Assembly: GCA_013362805.1 (NCBI GenBank)
Contig: JABFVL010000001.1
Location: forward strand, 1 to 64,000
Direction: 5' to 3'
From: Mycobacteriales bacterium
Lineage (GTDB): Bacteria > Actinomycetota > Actinomycetes > Mycobacteriales > QHCE01
DNA length: 64,000 bases
Positions within the stretch are counted from its first letter, which is position 1; each line of letters starts with the position of its first letter. The notes beneath the pieces were generated by a model. The model had not been told where the DNA came from and did no database searches. It was given only the letters and a program-made list of their open reading frames with translations. Shown here piece by piece: positions 1 to 10,518 of this stretch. Made by a program: the position numbers and the translations under genes.

Positions 1-212
1 ACCATATGTTCAGCGTCATCTTCGGCGACGGCGAGGAACAACGCTTCTTTGTCATTGAAATGGTGAAATATCGCTCCTCGCGACAAGCCCGTGGCTTCCT
101 CCAACCGTCGGACGGTTGCCCCCTCGTAGCCGAACTCGGCGAAACAAGCACGCGCGCCGGTAATGATCTGCATGCGCCGGGCGGCGAGATGGTTTTGGCT
201 CACTTTGGGCAT
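1..212 (-). CDS. TetR-family transcriptional regulator, N-terminal part (cut by window edge)
   Basis: The minus strand from the ATG at 212 reads MPKVSQNHLAARR..., then FAEFGYEGATVRRL, GLSRGAIFHHF and NDKEALF. This is the classical TetR helix-turn-helix, with the recognition helix around residues 40-55. Only about 70 codons are present; the ligand-binding domain lies beyond base 1. An AAAGGAG ribosome-binding site stands a few bases upstream. The gene follows the aconitase gene on the same strand with a gap of about 60 bases. In Corynebacterium the same position is held by acnR, a TetR repressor of acn, so a role as aconitase repressor is a reasonable inference from position. The ligand and operator are not visible here. 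Confidence 0.88.
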   Translation of the reverse strand, partial: MPKVSQNHLAARRMQIITGARACFAEFGYEGATVRRLEEATGLSRGAIFHHFNDKEALFLAVAEDDAEHM

Positions 213-275
213 CGCGGCTCCTTTCACATAGTTGCGCTGCGCACCCGATTGCGGATGCGCAGCGCGCCTGACGAG

Positions 276-3068
276 CTAGCTCGCCAACGACCTCAATACA
301 TACGGCAAGATGCCACCGTGCCGGTAGTAGTCGGCCTCGCCCGGTGTATCTATGCGTACCACGGCCTCGAATTCGACAGCGCCGCCTTCGATGCGCGCGG
401 TGACGTGCACGGTTTGCGGCGTGTCACCGTTATTGAGATCGGTGATGCCGCTGATATCGAAGGTTTCTTTACCAGTGAGTCCCAGACTTTCAGCAGTTAC
501 GCCTGCTGGGTATTGCAAAGGAAGCACACCCATGCCGATCAAGTTGGAGCGATGAATCCGCTCGTATGACTCGGCGATAACCGCCTTCACGCCAAGCAGC
601 GCCGTGCCTTTGGCGGCCCAGTCGCGTGAAGAACCTGAGCCATATTCTTTGCCGGTCAGCACCACCAATGGCGTCCCAGCATCGGCGTAGTCCTGTGCGG
701 CGTCGTAAATCGTGGTTTGTTCGCCGTCTGGGCCGACTGTGTAGCCACCCTCGACTCCGGGGACCAGCTGGTTACGAAGCCTAATGTTCGCGAAAGTGCC
801 GCGAATCATCACTTCATGGTTGCCGCGCCGTGATCCGTATGAGTTGAAGTCTCGACGCTGCACGCCGTGAGAGTGCAGATACCGCCCAGCCGGTGAGTCC
901 ACTTTGATGGCACCGGCTGGGGAAATGTGGTCGGTTGTCACCGAATCGCCGAGCATCGCCAGTACGCGAGCCCCGGAAATGTCCTCGACCGGTGCCGGTT
1001 TGGCGGGCATGCCGTCGAAGTACGGGGGTTTGCGGACGTAGGTTGAGTCCGTTTCCCATTCGAAGGTATTGCCCGTCGGGGTGGGTAGTGATTGCCAGCG
1101 CTGGTCGCCAGCGAAAACATCGGCGTAGTCCCGGGTGAACATGTCCGAGCTGATCGAGCTGTCGATCACCTCTTGGATGTCTTGTGGGGTGGGCCAAATA
1201 TCGCTCAAGAACACTGGTTGGCCGTCGTTGCCAATGCCCAACGGTTCGTTGGTGATGTCGATGTCCATGCTGCCGGCGAGCGCATAGGCGACCACGAGCG
1301 GTGGTGAGGCGAGGTAGTTCAGTTTGACGTCTGGGTTGATGCGTCCTTCAAAGTTTCGGTTGCCCGAGAGCACCGCGGCCACTGCGAGGTCGTGTTCGTT
1401 GACGGCCGCCGAAATTTCTTCGGGCAGCGGTCCAGAGTTGCCTATGCAGGTGGTGCAGCCGTAGCCCACCAGGTGAAAGCCGAGCTTTTCTAGGTAGGGG
1501 GTGAGCCCGGCGCGTTCGTAGTAGTTCATGACGACTTTGGAACCCGGAGCCAGCGTGGTTTTCACCCATGGTTGCCGGTTCAGGCCTTTATCCACGGCGT
1601 TCTTGGCTAGCAGCGCGGCGCCGATCATCACTTCTGGGTTTGAGGTGTTGGTGCATGAGGTGATGGCGGCGATTACTACGGAGCCATGGTCAACGCTGGT
1701 GCGGGTGCCGTCGGCCAAAGTGACGGGGGTGGGGGTGGATGCCCGACCCGCGACGGGGGCGAAGTGCCCATTTTCCGGTGCGTCAGCTGGGTCGCTATGC
1801 CCGATGGCTGGGGAATCGCTGGCTGGGAACGATTCTTCGGATGATTCATCGGTCATGCCGTGTGGGCCGACGTCGGTGTAGTTCGGCAGTACGGTGCGGA
1901 ATTTGGCTTTTGCGTCTGAGAGGGCTACCCGATCTTGGGGTCGCTTGGGCCCGGCGATCGAAGGCTCCACAGTAGACAGGTCAAGTTCGAGGGTTTCGGA
2001 ATAGTGCGGCTCGGCGTCGGGATTGTGCCATAGTCCCTGTTCTTTACTGTAGGCCTCGATCAACGCGAGTTGTTGTTCGCTGCGCCCGGTGAGGGTGAGG
2101 TATCGCAGTGTTTCCTCGTCGATGGGGAAGATGGCGGCAGTGGAGCCAAATTCTGGGCTCATGTTCCCAATGGTGGCGCGGTTCGCGAGCGGCACCGCGG
2201 TTACGCCTGAGCCGTAGAACTCGACGAATTTGCCGACAACGCCGTGCTTACGCAGCATTTCGGTAATGGTGAGCACCAGGTCGGTGGCTGTGGTGCCATT
2301 GCCTAGTTCGCCGTGCAGTTTGAAGCCGACGACGCGGGGGATAAGCATGCTCACCGGTTGGCCGAGCATGGCGGCTTCGGCTTCGATGCCGCCCACGCCC
2401 CAACCGAGTACGCCAAGTCCGTTCACCATGGTGGTGTGTGAGTCCGTGCCCACCACGGTGTCGGGGTATGCCTGTCCGCCACGCGACATGATGACGCGCG
2501 CTAGGTGTTCGATGTTGACTTGGTGCACGATGCCGGTGCCGGGCGGAACCACTTTGAACTCATCGAATGCGGATTGGCCCCAGCGCAAGAACTGGTAGCG
2601 CTCTCGGTTGCGTTCGTATTCAAGCTCTACGTTGCGTTCGAAGGCATCCTGCCGACCGAAAATGTCGGCGATGACTGAATGGTCGATGACGAGTTCTGCG
2701 GGGGCGAGTGGGTTGATTTTGGCTGGATCTCCACCCAGGTTGACCATCGCCTCGCGCATGGTGGCGAGGTCAACGACGCAGGGCACGCCGGTGAAGTCCT
2801 GCATAATCACCCGGGCGGGGGTGAACTGAATTTCTGTGCTCGGTTGTGCTTGTGGATCCCAGCTCCCGAGAGCGCGGATGTGGTCAGCGGTGATGTTGGC
2901 GCCATCTTCGGTGCGGAGTAGATTTTCGAGCAAAATTTTTAGGCTAAAGGGGAGTTTGTCGGAGCCAGGCACGGCTGACAAGCGAAAGATTTGGTAGCTC
3001 TCATTGCCGACGTGTAGCTGGTGAGCTGCGTCGAAGCTGTTTTTGCTGGTGGCTGTCTCGGACGGCAC
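276..3068 (-). CDS. acnA: Aconitate hydratase A (aconitase)
   Basis: A 930-residue iron-sulfur enzyme of the citric acid cycle that interconverts citrate and isocitrate through cis-aconitate in the cytoplasm. GTDSHTT lies near residue 207. The three 4Fe-4S cluster cysteines are in SCTNTSNP (C472) and [14 protein letters not shown] (C538 and C541). The swivelling C-terminal domain carries [12 protein letters not shown]. An acidic, Ser/Pro-rich insertion around residues 405-445 ([15 protein letters not shown]) sits between domains, as in other actinobacterial AcnA proteins. The start is GTG, with GGGAG about seven bases before it. The gene is transcribed away from the PhoD-like gene and is followed on the same strand by a TetR regulator. 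Length and motifs are complete. Confidence 0.97.
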   Translation of the reverse strand: MPSETATSKNSFDAAHQLHVGNESYQIFRLSAVPGSDKLPFSLKILLENLLRTEDGANITADHIRALGSWDPQAQPSTEIQFTPARVIMQDFTGVPCVVDLATMREAMVNLGGDPAKINPLAPAELVIDHSVIADIFGRQDAFERNVELEYERNRERYQFLRWGQSAFDEFKVVPPGTGIVHQVNIEHLARVIMSRGGQAYPDTVVGTDSHTTMVNGLGVLGWGVGGIEAEAAMLGQPVSMLIPRVVGFKLHGELGNGTTATDLVLTITEMLRKHGVVGKFVEFYGSGVTAVPLANRATIGNMSPEFGSTAAIFPIDEETLRYLTLTGRSEQQLALIEAYSKEQGLWHNPDAEPHYSETLELDLSTVEPSIAGPKRPQDRVALSDAKAKFRTVLPNYTDVGPHGMTDESSEESFPASDSPAIGHSDPADAPENGHFAPVAGRASTPTPVTLADGTRTSVDHGSVVIAAITSCTNTSNPEVMIGAALLAKNAVDKGLNRQPWVKTTLAPGSKVVMNYYERAGLTPYLEKLGFHLVGYGCTTCIGNSGPLPEEISAAVNEHDLAVAAVLSGNRNFEGRINPDVKLNYLASPPLVVAYALAGSMDIDITNEPLGIGNDGQPVFLSDIWPTPQDIQEVIDSSISSDMFTRDYADVFAGDQRWQSLPTPTGNTFEWETDSTYVRKPPYFDGMPAKPAPVEDISGARVLAMLGDSVTTDHISPAGAIKVDSPAGRYLHSHGVQRRDFNSYGSRRGNHEVMIRGTFANIRLRNQLVPGVEGGYTVGPDGEQTTIYDAAQDYADAGTPLVVLTGKEYGSGSSRDWAAKGTALLGVKAVIAESYERIHRSNLIGMGVLPLQYPAGVTAESLGLTGKETFDISGITDLNNGDTPQTVHVTARIEGGAVEFEAVVRIDTPGEADYYRHGGILPYVLRSLAS

Positions 3069-3194
3069 GGTTAACTCCCGATACTAGATTTGAGGCGAAT
3101 TGTCCCGTTTTCTAGATAGTAAACGCCTGGTTCTTAAACCGTACGTCCGTCTTGCTAGCTAGGTCAAGTTGGTGCACACCGCTAACCTCGATAC
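3069..3194. promoter_or_regulatory. Divergent intergenic region of acnA and the PhoD-like gene
   Basis: These 126 bases separate two divergent genes and must hold both promoters. I see AT-rich patches around 3105-3120 and 3130-3140 and a short CTAGCTAG palindrome near 3155, but no convincing -35/-10 pair. No obvious match to the Corynebacterium AcnR operator was found by eye. Confidence 0.4.
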
Positions 3195-4772
3195 ATGAGC
3201 AGCACACTGACGTTAGGTCCGCTCCTTCGATATGTAGACGAAACCACTGCCAGCATTTGGCTGCAAACCTCACGCGCCGGCACCGTCGAAGTTCGCGCGG
3301 GAGACAGCGTTGCTCAAGCGCCAACCTTCACCGCTCATGGCTACCACTATGCCCTGGTCACTCTCAAAGATCTGACACCCGCGAGCAGCGTCGCCTACAC
3401 GATCCACTTTGGAACCGAACAGCTCTGGCCGGAACCTCAGATGCCGCCATCCCTCATTCACACCCAAGGCACACCGACTAGCAACCAATTCATTTTCGGA
3501 TCATGCCGCGCACCCATGCCCTACGACGAAGCTCATCAAAAAACTCATGGCACCGATGTGCTCAAGGCATATGCGCATCAACTAATGGGCTCTGAGGTGA
3601 AGCCACCGACAGCATTGATCTTGCTCGGAGACCAGGTGTATGCCGATCACCTTCCGCCGGCCATGCGTGAATATATTGCCGCCCGACGCGATCTGAATGT
3701 CGAGCCAGGGGCGGAACTTTCCAACTTCCACGAATATGCAGAAATGTACCGGCTGAGCTGGGACGATCCCGCGATACGGTGGCTGCTCGCCAGTGTTCCC
3801 AGCGTGATGATCTTCGATGACCACGACGTGCGGGACGACTGGAACACCTCTGCCGCTTGGCGTGCCGAAATCGAAGCCAAACCCTGGTGGGGTCCGCGCA
3901 TCACTTCCGCGCTTGGAAGTTATTGGATCTACCAACACATTGGAAATCTCTCACCCACCGAGCGTGCCCACGATCCACTGTGGAGGCTTGCAGAACGCGG
4001 AGGTGATCTCACCCAGGCACTTGACGAATTCGCTCAAGTCGCCAACGCCGACCCGAGCAGCTATCGATGGAGCTACCGACGCGATTTCGGGCACACGCGC
4101 CTGCTCATGCTCGACACTCGTTGCGGGCGTGATCTCACCCCAGGCGCGCGCGACATGCTTCCCCAATGGCAATGGATGCACGATCAAAGCGAAGGTGACT
4201 ATCAACATTTGCTCATCGGATCCTCTCTACCCGTTCTGCTTCCACCGGCGCTGCATCACGCCGAACAATGGAACGAGAAAATCGCCGATGGTAGCTGGGG
4301 CAAGAGATGGGCCGCCTTCGCCGAGCGACTACGACAAACGTTGGATCTCGAACACTGGGCCGCGTTTATCCGCTCATTCGGCCACCTTACGGATCTAGCT
4401 GAGCGGGTAGCCCGTAAAGCTCCCGTCACCTTCCTATCTGGTGATGTGCACTATTCATATCTGGCCCGTGGTGACATCGCCGGAATCAATCAGGTCGTAT
4501 GTTCGCCCATCCGAAATCCGCTCAGTCCGTTTTTCCGATATGCCAATGTGATCGCCTCCTGGCGCATCACCGCATGGTGTACTCGCCTGCTCGCCAAAGC
4601 GGCCCGCTGCGAACCGCCACGATGGCGTTGGAAAATGACCACGAAACCCTTCTTCAACAATGTCCTGGCGCGGCTGGATATCAAGGACCAAGCCCAGCAC
4701 GTCGCCTGGTTCACCGCGGAGAAGGACACCAGCAGAACTGTGGAATTGCACCAAAGCAAACTCGCGCCTTGA
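3195..4772 (+). CDS. PhoD-like metallophosphatase / alkaline phosphatase D-type protein
   Basis: A 525-residue protein. The N-terminal 95 residues form a beta-rich Ig/fibronectin-like domain, as at the front of PhoD-type enzymes. The metallophosphatase core follows: FIFGSCRAP near residue 98, LLGDQVYAD near 143, [12 protein letters not shown] near 205 and [10 protein letters not shown] near 415. These Asp, His and Asn residues form the usual binuclear metal site. I see no signal peptide, which suggests a cytoplasmic member rather than the exported Tat-dependent PhoD. The substrate is unknown; phosphodiesters or phosphomonoesters are possible. Transcribed alone, upstream of ruvC, with a weak ribosome-binding site. 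Confidence 0.85.
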   Translation: MSSTLTLGPLLRYVDETTASIWLQTSRAGTVEVRAGDSVAQAPTFTAHGYHYALVTLKDLTPASSVAYTIHFGTEQLWPEPQMPPSLIHTQGTPTSNQFIFGSCRAPMPYDEAHQKTHGTDVLKAYAHQLMGSEVKPPTALILLGDQVYADHLPPAMREYIAARRDLNVEPGAELSNFHEYAEMYRLSWDDPAIRWLLASVPSVMIFDDHDVRDDWNTSAAWRAEIEAKPWWGPRITSALGSYWIYQHIGNLSPTERAHDPLWRLAERGGDLTQALDEFAQVANADPSSYRWSYRRDFGHTRLLMLDTRCGRDLTPGARDMLPQWQWMHDQSEGDYQHLLIGSSLPVLLPPALHHAEQWNEKIADGSWGKRWAAFAERLRQTLDLEHWAAFIRSFGHLTDLAERVARKAPVTFLSGDVHYSYLARGDIAGINQVVCSPIRNPLSPFFRYANVIASWRITAWCTRLLAKAARCEPPRWRWKMTTKPFFNNVLARLDIKDQAQHVAWFTAEKDTSRTVELHQSKLAP

Positions 4773-4845
4773 GGTGTTTCCCGGCTTGCTCATCGATGCG
4801 GTAGCGTGTCGAACGTCTGTTCGGTGCGGTGATCGGGGGCTATGC

Positions 4846-5385
4846 GTGCGGGTTTTGGGAGTAGACCCCGGGCTCACCCGATGCGGAATCAGCGTTGTCG
4901 ACGGTGCCACTGGCCGTCGCTGTTCGCTTGTCCATGTTGAAGTGGCCGGTACTAGTCCAGACGTCGAACTAGGCCAACGACTTCTTGCCGTCGAGGAAGC
5001 GATCGTAGCGGCAATCAACAAGTTCGAACCCGAAATCGTCGCGATCGAGAGAGTGTTCAGCCAACACAACGTCCGCACTGTCATGGGCACCGCACAAGCG
5101 AGCGCTATCGCCGCTGTCGCGGCGGCCCGTGCCGGGCTGTCCGTCGCGCTGCACACGCCGAGCGAAGTCAAAGCCGCAGTCACCGGTAATGGGCGTGCGG
5201 ACAAGGCGCAGGTCGGCACCATGATCACCCGCATACTGTCGCTCAAAGAGCTGCCACGGCCTGCCGATGCGGCCGACGCCATCGCCATCGCCGTATGTCA
5301 CCTCTGGCGGGCTCCAACGCAAAATCGAATCAACGCCGCACTAGCGCGGACGCGAATAATGGCCAAAGGAGGCCGGAGCGCGTGA
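4846..5385 (+). CDS. ruvC: Crossover junction endodeoxyribonuclease RuvC
   Basis: Resolvase that cuts Holliday junctions as a dimer together with RuvAB. 179 residues from the GTG at 4846, the usual family length. The acidic active site is visible: [12 protein letters not shown] (D7), IVAIERVF (Glu near 70) and the C-terminal cluster [12 protein letters not shown]. The open frame extends upstream to 4660, but those codons have no RuvC similarity and overlap the PhoD-like gene. GTG 4846 puts the conserved Asp at position 7 and follows a GGGGG stretch. It overlaps ruvA by GTGA, so ruvC-ruvA-ruvB form one transcription unit. Confidence 0.96.
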   Translation: MRVLGVDPGLTRCGISVVDGATGRRCSLVHVEVAGTSPDVELGQRLLAVEEAIVAAINKFEPEIVAIERVFSQHNVRTVMGTAQASAIAAVAAARAGLSVALHTPSEVKAAVTGNGRADKAQVGTMITRILSLKELPRPADAADAIAIAVCHLWRAPTQNRINAALARTRIMAKGGRSA

Positions 5386-5981
5386 TTTCACATATTCGTG
5401 GCGAACTGGTTTCAGTCGGTTTGAGTCACGTAGTTATTGAAGTAGGCGGCGTTGGCCTGTCCATTCAATGCGGACCAAATACCATCGCTGGGCTCCATCT
5501 GGGCGCGAAAACGCACCTTTCGACCAGTCTCGTGGTGCGCGAAGATTCCCTAACCTTGTACGGGTTCGCCAGCGAAGACGAACGAACACTATTCGAGCTC
5601 TTGCAAACCGCGAGTGGCGTTGGCCCCCGGCTTGCTCAAGCTATCTTGGCGGTGCACAGCCCAAACATGGTGCGTGCGGCTATTGCCAACGGCGACACCA
5701 AAGCACTCACTCAAGTCTCTGGCATTGGGAAAAAGGGCGCCGAGCGTTTGATCTTGGAACTCAAAGACCGTATCGGCCCGATCAGCGACACAGAGTCCCC
5801 ACAGAGCGGGCCGAGCAACACTCACACGCGCGACCAGGTTGTCGGTGGCATCGTCGCCTTGGGCTGGAGCACCCATCAAGCCGAAAAGGCGACCGACCGG
5901 GCCATGGAAGAACTCGACGAGAACGTCACAGTGCCCGCCGCACTCAAATACGCCATCGGATTGCTGGGGCGGATTCGATGA
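5382..5981 (+). CDS. ruvA: Holliday junction DNA helicase subunit RuvA
   Basis: Junction-binding tetramer that loads the RuvB motor. 199 residues starting at a GTG that overlaps the ruvC stop. The N-terminal OB fold starts [11 protein letters not shown]. Two helix-hairpin-helix motifs follow ([17 protein letters not shown] near residue 70 and [17 protein letters not shown] near 108). The C-terminal three-helix domain that contacts RuvB is around residues 148-199 ([15 protein letters not shown]). A good AAAGGAGG ribosome-binding site lies at 5365-5372. The gene ends in an ATGA overlap with ruvB. Confidence 0.96.
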   Translation: MISHIRGELVSVGLSHVVIEVGGVGLSIQCGPNTIAGLHLGAKTHLSTSLVVREDSLTLYGFASEDERTLFELLQTASGVGPRLAQAILAVHSPNMVRAAIANGDTKALTQVSGIGKKGAERLILELKDRIGPISDTESPQSGPSNTHTRDQVVGGIVALGWSTHQAEKATDRAMEELDENVTVPAALKYAIGLLGRIR

Positions 5982-7030
5982 AAGAGGAAGAAGCGCTCAC
6001 CTCAGTTTTCGCCGAAGAATTCGAACGCGATGCTGAACTAAGTTTGCGTCCCCGAGTGCTCGAAGAGTTCATCGGCCAACCTAAGGTGCGCGAACAACTC
6101 GATTTGCTGCTGCGCTCGGCGCAACAGCGCGCCAAGCCGCCAGACCACATTTTGTTGTCTGGGCCTCCTGGTCTAGGCAAAACCAGTCTTGCCATGATTA
6201 TCGCCGCTGAACTAGGTGCCGCTATTCGAGTGACGAGCGGCCCCGCTATTGAACGCGCGGGCGATCTCGCCGCCATACTCACCGCCCTGGCCCCCGGCGA
6301 TGTGCTGTTCATCGACGAGATCCATCGCATCGCTCGGCCAGCCGAAGAATTGCTTTACTCGGCGATGGAAGATTTTCGCGTCGACGTTGTGGTGGGCAAA
6401 GGGCCGGGAGCAACCGCCATTCCCCTTGATCTCGAGCCCTTCACCCTTGTGGGAGCCACAACCAGATCGGGCCTGCTCACCGGCCCGATGCGGGATCGAT
6501 TCGGCTTTGTCGCCCATCTCGACTTTTACGGCGAGATGGAACTACGCGAGGTTGTCCGGCGTTCAGCTTCCCTGCTAGATGTTGAGATTGAGGTTGGCGG
6601 GATAGCGGAGATTGCGGGTAGATCACGCGGCACGCCCCGCATCGCGAACCGTCTCTTGCGTCGAGTTCGGGACTACGCGCAAGTTCGGGCTGGTGGAATC
6701 ATCAGTCAAACAGTGGCTCGCGCGGCGCTTGGGGTGTACGACGTCGACGAGCTGGGCTTGGACCGGCTAGACCGTGGTGTCATCGAAGTGCTCATCATGT
6801 CTTTTGGTGGTGGCCCAGTTGGGCTCTCCACCTTGGCGATTGCGGTAGGTGAAGAACAGGAAACCATCGGTGAGGTGGTAGAGCCCTATCTGGTGCGTGC
6901 GGGGCTATTGTTGCGAACACCGCGAGGTCGTGTCGCCACCCCGGCGGCCTGGCGCCATCTGGGCAAAGAACCGCCTGAGAATGGCCTGGTCGACGAACCC
7001 GGCCCGATGTGGTCCCGAACCGCAGAGTAG
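5978..7030 (+). CDS. ruvB: Holliday junction DNA helicase motor RuvB
   Basis: Hexameric AAA+ ATPase that drives branch migration with RuvA. 350 residues from the ATG that overlaps the ruvA stop. Walker A GPPGLGKT is at 62-69, Walker B with DEIH at 113-116, sensor 1 GATTRSG near 159 and the arginine-finger region MRDRFG near 171. The C-terminal winged helix starts near residue 265 ([14 protein letters not shown]). All motifs are intact and the length is typical. The gene is read in an overlapping series with ruvC and ruvA and is followed closely by yajC, as in most actinobacteria. Confidence 0.97.
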   Translation: MKEEEALTSVFAEEFERDAELSLRPRVLEEFIGQPKVREQLDLLLRSAQQRAKPPDHILLSGPPGLGKTSLAMIIAAELGAAIRVTSGPAIERAGDLAAILTALAPGDVLFIDEIHRIARPAEELLYSAMEDFRVDVVVGKGPGATAIPLDLEPFTLVGATTRSGLLTGPMRDRFGFVAHLDFYGEMELREVVRRSASLLDVEIEVGGIAEIAGRSRGTPRIANRLLRRVRDYAQVRAGGIISQTVARAALGVYDVDELGLDRLDRGVIEVLIMSFGGGPVGLSTLAIAVGEEQETIGEVVEPYLVRAGLLLRTPRGRVATPAAWRHLGKEPPENGLVDEPGPMWSRTAE

Positions 7031-7067
7031 GTTAACGACACACCATTACAAAGAGGGGAATTTCATC

Positions 7068-7454
7068 GTGAGTGTGGCCGTAGCAAGCGCGGAATTGGCC
7101 GCGGAAGGTGGCGGAGGCAGCCTAGTTCCGTTGCTGCTCATTGTTGGTTTGCTCGCGCTTACCTATTTCATGATGATTCGCCCGCAGAGTAAGCGGCGTC
7201 GCGCGATGCTGGAGATGCAAGCGTCCATCAGCGCAGGTACCGAAATTGTCACAATTGGCGGGCTGTATGGCACCGTCGTGGAATCAGATGAGGAAACCAT
7301 TCGTCTGGAAATCGCCCCTGGCACCGTAGTTCGTTTCGCCCGTGGCGCCGTTTCAAAGGTTATCGAGCCTGAAACTGAGGCTGCTGAGCCACAAGAGGAA
7401 CCAGAGAATAACGACACCCCAGAAAATCCCGAGGCACCAAAGAAGCCGGAATAG
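7068..7454 (+). CDS. yajC: Preprotein translocase accessory subunit YajC
   Basis: Small single-span membrane protein that associates with SecDF at the Sec translocon. 128 residues from the GTG at 7068, preceded by AAGAGGGG. One transmembrane helix spans about residues 17-37 (LVPLLLIVGLLALTYFMM), followed by the family signature IRPQSKRRR and the compact domain with IGGLYGTVV. The last 30 residues form an acidic, Pro-rich tail (EPQEEPENN...). An open frame upstream overlaps ruvB and is not YajC-like. Located directly before secD as usual. Confidence 0.93.
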   Translation: MSVAVASAELAAEGGGGSLVPLLLIVGLLALTYFMMIRPQSKRRRAMLEMQASISAGTEIVTIGGLYGTVVESDEETIRLEIAPGTVVRFARGAVSKVIEPETEAAEPQEEPENNDTPENPEAPKKPE

Positions 7455-7605
7455 ACACCGTTGCGAGGGCGCTGCACATGGTGTGGTTAGCACCCGACAT
7501 ACTGGGGGCTCGGCGTGATTTTCGCCGCACACGTCGCCGAAGCGGCGCGCCCATTGAAGCCGCTTCGCTGCGCTTTACCCCAGTTTGGCAAGGAGAGTTA
7601 ACGTC

Positions 7606-9258
7606 GTGGCACCATCTGGACAGCCGCGAGTGTCGCGATATCTGATCGCCCTCGCGCTCCTTATCGTTGGCCTTTATGCGCTGGTGTTCCTCACCGGTCC
7701 AGCCGGCTCTCCTAAAGACAAGCTCACTCCCAAGCTCGGGCTCGACCTACAAGGTGGAACAACCGTCACGCTGCGCGCCGCGTTGCCTGACGGGGGCAAG
7801 CCCAGCAAAGGTCAGTTGAATGAGGCCCGGCAGATCATTGAGAACCGGGTAAACGGTAGCGGCGTCTCAGAATTTGAAGTGCTGACCGAAGGCGATCGCA
7901 ACATTATCGTCAACGTGCCTGGCAAAAATGAGGAAGACCTCAAAAAAATCGGCGAGCCGGCGCAGCTGCGGTTCCGACAAGTCATCGCGGAACTTCCAGG
8001 CACCGACCGGCCCGAAAACGATCCGAGCCTGCAGAACCCAGTCGGCGCCAAACGCCCCACCAAAGACGAAGTGTTGGCGAAGTTCCCCGCTGAAGCACAA
8101 CCCATTGTTGCCGCGGCCGCTGGAGCTCAGACACCCGTTGACCTTGCCGCCAACCCCGGCGTCTTCGATGTCGTGAACACCCTCACCCCGGCTGAGGTCG
8201 CGGCTCTGCCCGCCGATTACCAGTTCTACATCCCAAGCATCGGCTGCGATGTGCTTAACGCCCGCCCCGCCGGAAGTATCACTCAGGAAGACCAGCAGGT
8301 AGTTTCCTGCCGAAAGAGCGGGACCGGCAAGCTGCTGCTGGACAAGGCTGAGGTTCTTGGCACCGACGTGAAAAGCGCGGACTTCGGGTTCGACAACTCA
8401 CAAGGTTGGGTTGTTTCCATCAAGTTCACCGGTAAAGGTCAAGACCGCTGGACCGAACTTACTAAAAAAGCTCAGGGCCAGCAGGTAGCGATCGTTCTGG
8501 ACAATCAAACCGTTTCCGATCCCACCATCGAAAACGTCATCACCGGCGACGCGCAGATCAACGGTCAAGGAATCGGCAAGAGCGAAGCCGAAGATATCTC
8601 TAACAAGTTGAAATATGGTGCGCTGCCGCTGACCTTCAGCACTGACACCGTCTACGAAATCAGCCCCACCTTGGGAACATCGCAGCTCAAAGCTGGTCTG
8701 CTGGCCGGCGGCATTGGGTTGGCGCTCGTGGTGTTGTACTCCATGCTTTATTACCGCCTTTTGGGGCTCATCACGATCGCGAGTCTCATCGCCTCCGGCA
8801 CCATCATTTACGCTTCCATCATTTTGTTGGGCCGGGAAATGGGCTTCACACTCACCTTGGCCGGTGTAGCTGGATTCATCGTCTCGATCGGCATCACCGC
8901 CGACTCGTTCGTGGTGTTCTTCGAACGGTTGAAAGACGAAGTGCGTGACGGGCGCACAGTGCGAAGTGCCGTGCCCCGAGCATGGGCGCGATCACGGCGG
9001 ACAATTTTGTCCGCGGACGCCGTGTCCTTCCTCGCGGCCGCGGTTTTGTACATCCTCGCCATAGGCGCCGTGAAAGGCTTCGCCTTCACGTTGGGCCTGT
9101 CCACGATTGTGGACGTGCTCATCGTTTTCTGGTTCACCCACCCACTCGTTGTGCTGCTTTCGCGCACCAAGATTTTTGCCTCGCCCAAACTGTCGGGCTT
9201 GGTCAAATCTGAACGTTCGAACTCAGCCGTTTCCGCTACCGCGACGAAGGAGGCCTAG
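7606..9258 (+). CDS. secD: Protein translocase subunit SecD
   Basis: Polytopic membrane protein that uses the proton gradient to help pull secreted proteins across the membrane. 550 residues from the GTG at 7606, placed about nine bases after AAGGAGA; a TTG 21 bases upstream would swallow that site and is less likely. One N-terminal membrane helix (about residues 8-27), then LGLDLQGG, the large extracellular P1 domain including the QARQIIENRV-type region, then five more helices from about residue 360. Conserved GIGKSEAEDISN and AGVAGFIVSIGITAD motifs are present. Its stop is two bases before secF. Confidence 0.96.
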   Translation: MAPSGQPRVSRYLIALALLIVGLYALVFLTGPAGSPKDKLTPKLGLDLQGGTTVTLRAALPDGGKPSKGQLNEARQIIENRVNGSGVSEFEVLTEGDRNIIVNVPGKNEEDLKKIGEPAQLRFRQVIAELPGTDRPENDPSLQNPVGAKRPTKDEVLAKFPAEAQPIVAAAAGAQTPVDLAANPGVFDVVNTLTPAEVAALPADYQFYIPSIGCDVLNARPAGSITQEDQQVVSCRKSGTGKLLLDKAEVLGTDVKSADFGFDNSQGWVVSIKFTGKGQDRWTELTKKAQGQQVAIVLDNQTVSDPTIENVITGDAQINGQGIGKSEAEDISNKLKYGALPLTFSTDTVYEISPTLGTSQLKAGLLAGGIGLALVVLYSMLYYRLLGLITIASLIASGTIIYASIILLGREMGFTLTLAGVAGFIVSIGITADSFVVFFERLKDEVRDGRTVRSAVPRAWARSRRTILSADAVSFLAAAVLYILAIGAVKGFAFTLGLSTIVDVLIVFWFTHPLVVLLSRTKIFASPKLSGLVKSERSNSAVSATATKEA

Positions 9259-9260
9259 CG

Positions 9261-10409
9261 ATGATGGGCCTAATGCGACGCCTCTACCGAGGCGAAACGA
9301 ACATAGACTTCATCGGCACCCGCAAGCGGTGGTACATCGCCTCTGTGATCATCGCGCTGGTCTGCATCGGCAGCATGGCTTTCCGAGGCTTCGAATGGGG
9401 TATCGAGTTCGCTGGCGGAACACAATTCGTTTTCGACAAGCCGAGCAGTATCAGCCTGGATGAAGCCGAAAAACTTGTCGAAGATGGCGGAGCCGAGGTG
9501 CAGTCCGCGCAGGTCGCCGGTCAAGGCGGCGACCAACGGTTCATCATCAAGACCGCTGACCTGGCTGATGGAACAGCAGACAGTATCAAGAACTCTTTGG
9601 CCGATGAAACCGGGTTGAAGGCAAACGAAATTACCGTTAACTCGGTGAGTTCGTCCTGGGGTGAACAAGTCACTAAACAAGGTTTGATAGCTCTTGCCGC
9701 GTTCCTAGTACTGGTCAGCATTTACATCGCCATTCGCTTCGAGCAAAAGATGGCTATCGCCGCTATTGGAGCTCTGCTCCACGACCTTTTGCTCACCGCC
9801 GGTGCGTACTCACTGATCGGTTTCGAAGTTACGCCTTCCACTGTCATCGGTTTGTTGACGATTTTGGGCTTCTCGCTCTATGACACCGTGGTTGTGTTCG
9901 ACAAGGTGGATGAGAACACTAAAGGCTTGCTGAACAGCTCGAAGTCGACTTATGCCGAAGCGGCGAATCTTGCCGTGAACCAATCATTGATGCGCGCTAT
10001 CAACACGTCGTTGATTTCGTTGCTTCCAGTGGGCGCGTTGCTTTTCGTTGGTGCTGGTCTGCTGGGTGTGGGCACCTTGAAAGACCTCGCGCTGGTGCTC
10101 TTTGTGGGTCTTGCCGCTGGCGCCTATTCCTCGCTGTTCTTGGCAACGCCCTGGCTTGTCGATCTCAAAGAGCGTGAGCCACGCTACAAAGCGCTGCGCA
10201 AACGGGTCCTTGCTCGACGTGCCCAACGGGCCGAAGACGCCGAGGTCAGCGAAGCTGACGAAGACGCCGAGGAGGGCGAGTTCGCCGGAGTTGGTGGGCG
10301 CTCGCGGGATGCCGAAAAAGCGGCGCGTGATCGGGCAAGCGAGACCAGTGATGGGGGTGCTCGTCGCGGCAAACATGGCCGAACGGGTTCACGTAAACGC
10401 GGCCGCTAG
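9261..10409 (+). CDS. secF: Protein translocase subunit SecF
   Basis: Partner of SecD in the Sec translocation motor. 382 residues: first membrane helix at about residues 27-45, the FEWGIEFAGGTQF motif, a short extracellular domain, then helices from about residue 135 with GFSLYDTVVVFDKV. The ribosome-binding site AAGGAGG lies inside the end of secD, so the two are translationally linked. The C-terminal 75 residues form a long hydrophilic, charged, probably disordered tail (EDAEVSEADEDAEEGE..., then Arg/Lys-rich), longer than in many SecF proteins and possibly lineage-specific. Confidence 0.96.
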   Translation: MMGLMRRLYRGETNIDFIGTRKRWYIASVIIALVCIGSMAFRGFEWGIEFAGGTQFVFDKPSSISLDEAEKLVEDGGAEVQSAQVAGQGGDQRFIIKTADLADGTADSIKNSLADETGLKANEITVNSVSSSWGEQVTKQGLIALAAFLVLVSIYIAIRFEQKMAIAAIGALLHDLLLTAGAYSLIGFEVTPSTVIGLLTILGFSLYDTVVVFDKVDENTKGLLNSSKSTYAEAANLAVNQSLMRAINTSLISLLPVGALLFVGAGLLGVGTLKDLALVLFVGLAAGAYSSLFLATPWLVDLKEREPRYKALRKRVLARRAQRAEDAEVSEADEDAEEGEFAGVGGRSRDAEKAARDRASETSDGGARRGKHGRTGSRKRGR

Positions 10410-10518
10410 CGCGAACCGCGCTCAGCAGGTACTGTGTCGGCCCGCGTAGCATAGAGACTTGGCACTAAAGCTTGCCGCCAAAAGGTCCGGCAGGAAGCTT
10501 ATTCAGGGGGCTGTGGTG

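Noticed and set aside
4660-4845. Upstream extension of ruvC
   Set aside because: The extra residues overlap the PhoD-like gene and do not resemble RuvC; the GTG at 4846 gives the standard N-terminus.
7585-7605. TTG start for SecD
   Set aside because: It would include the AAGGAGA ribosome-binding site that fits the GTG at 7606.
10246-10409. Possible frameshifted extra gene in the charged tail of secF
   Set aside because: The tail is continuous with SecF and its composition is typical of a disordered extension; alternative frames show no domain.
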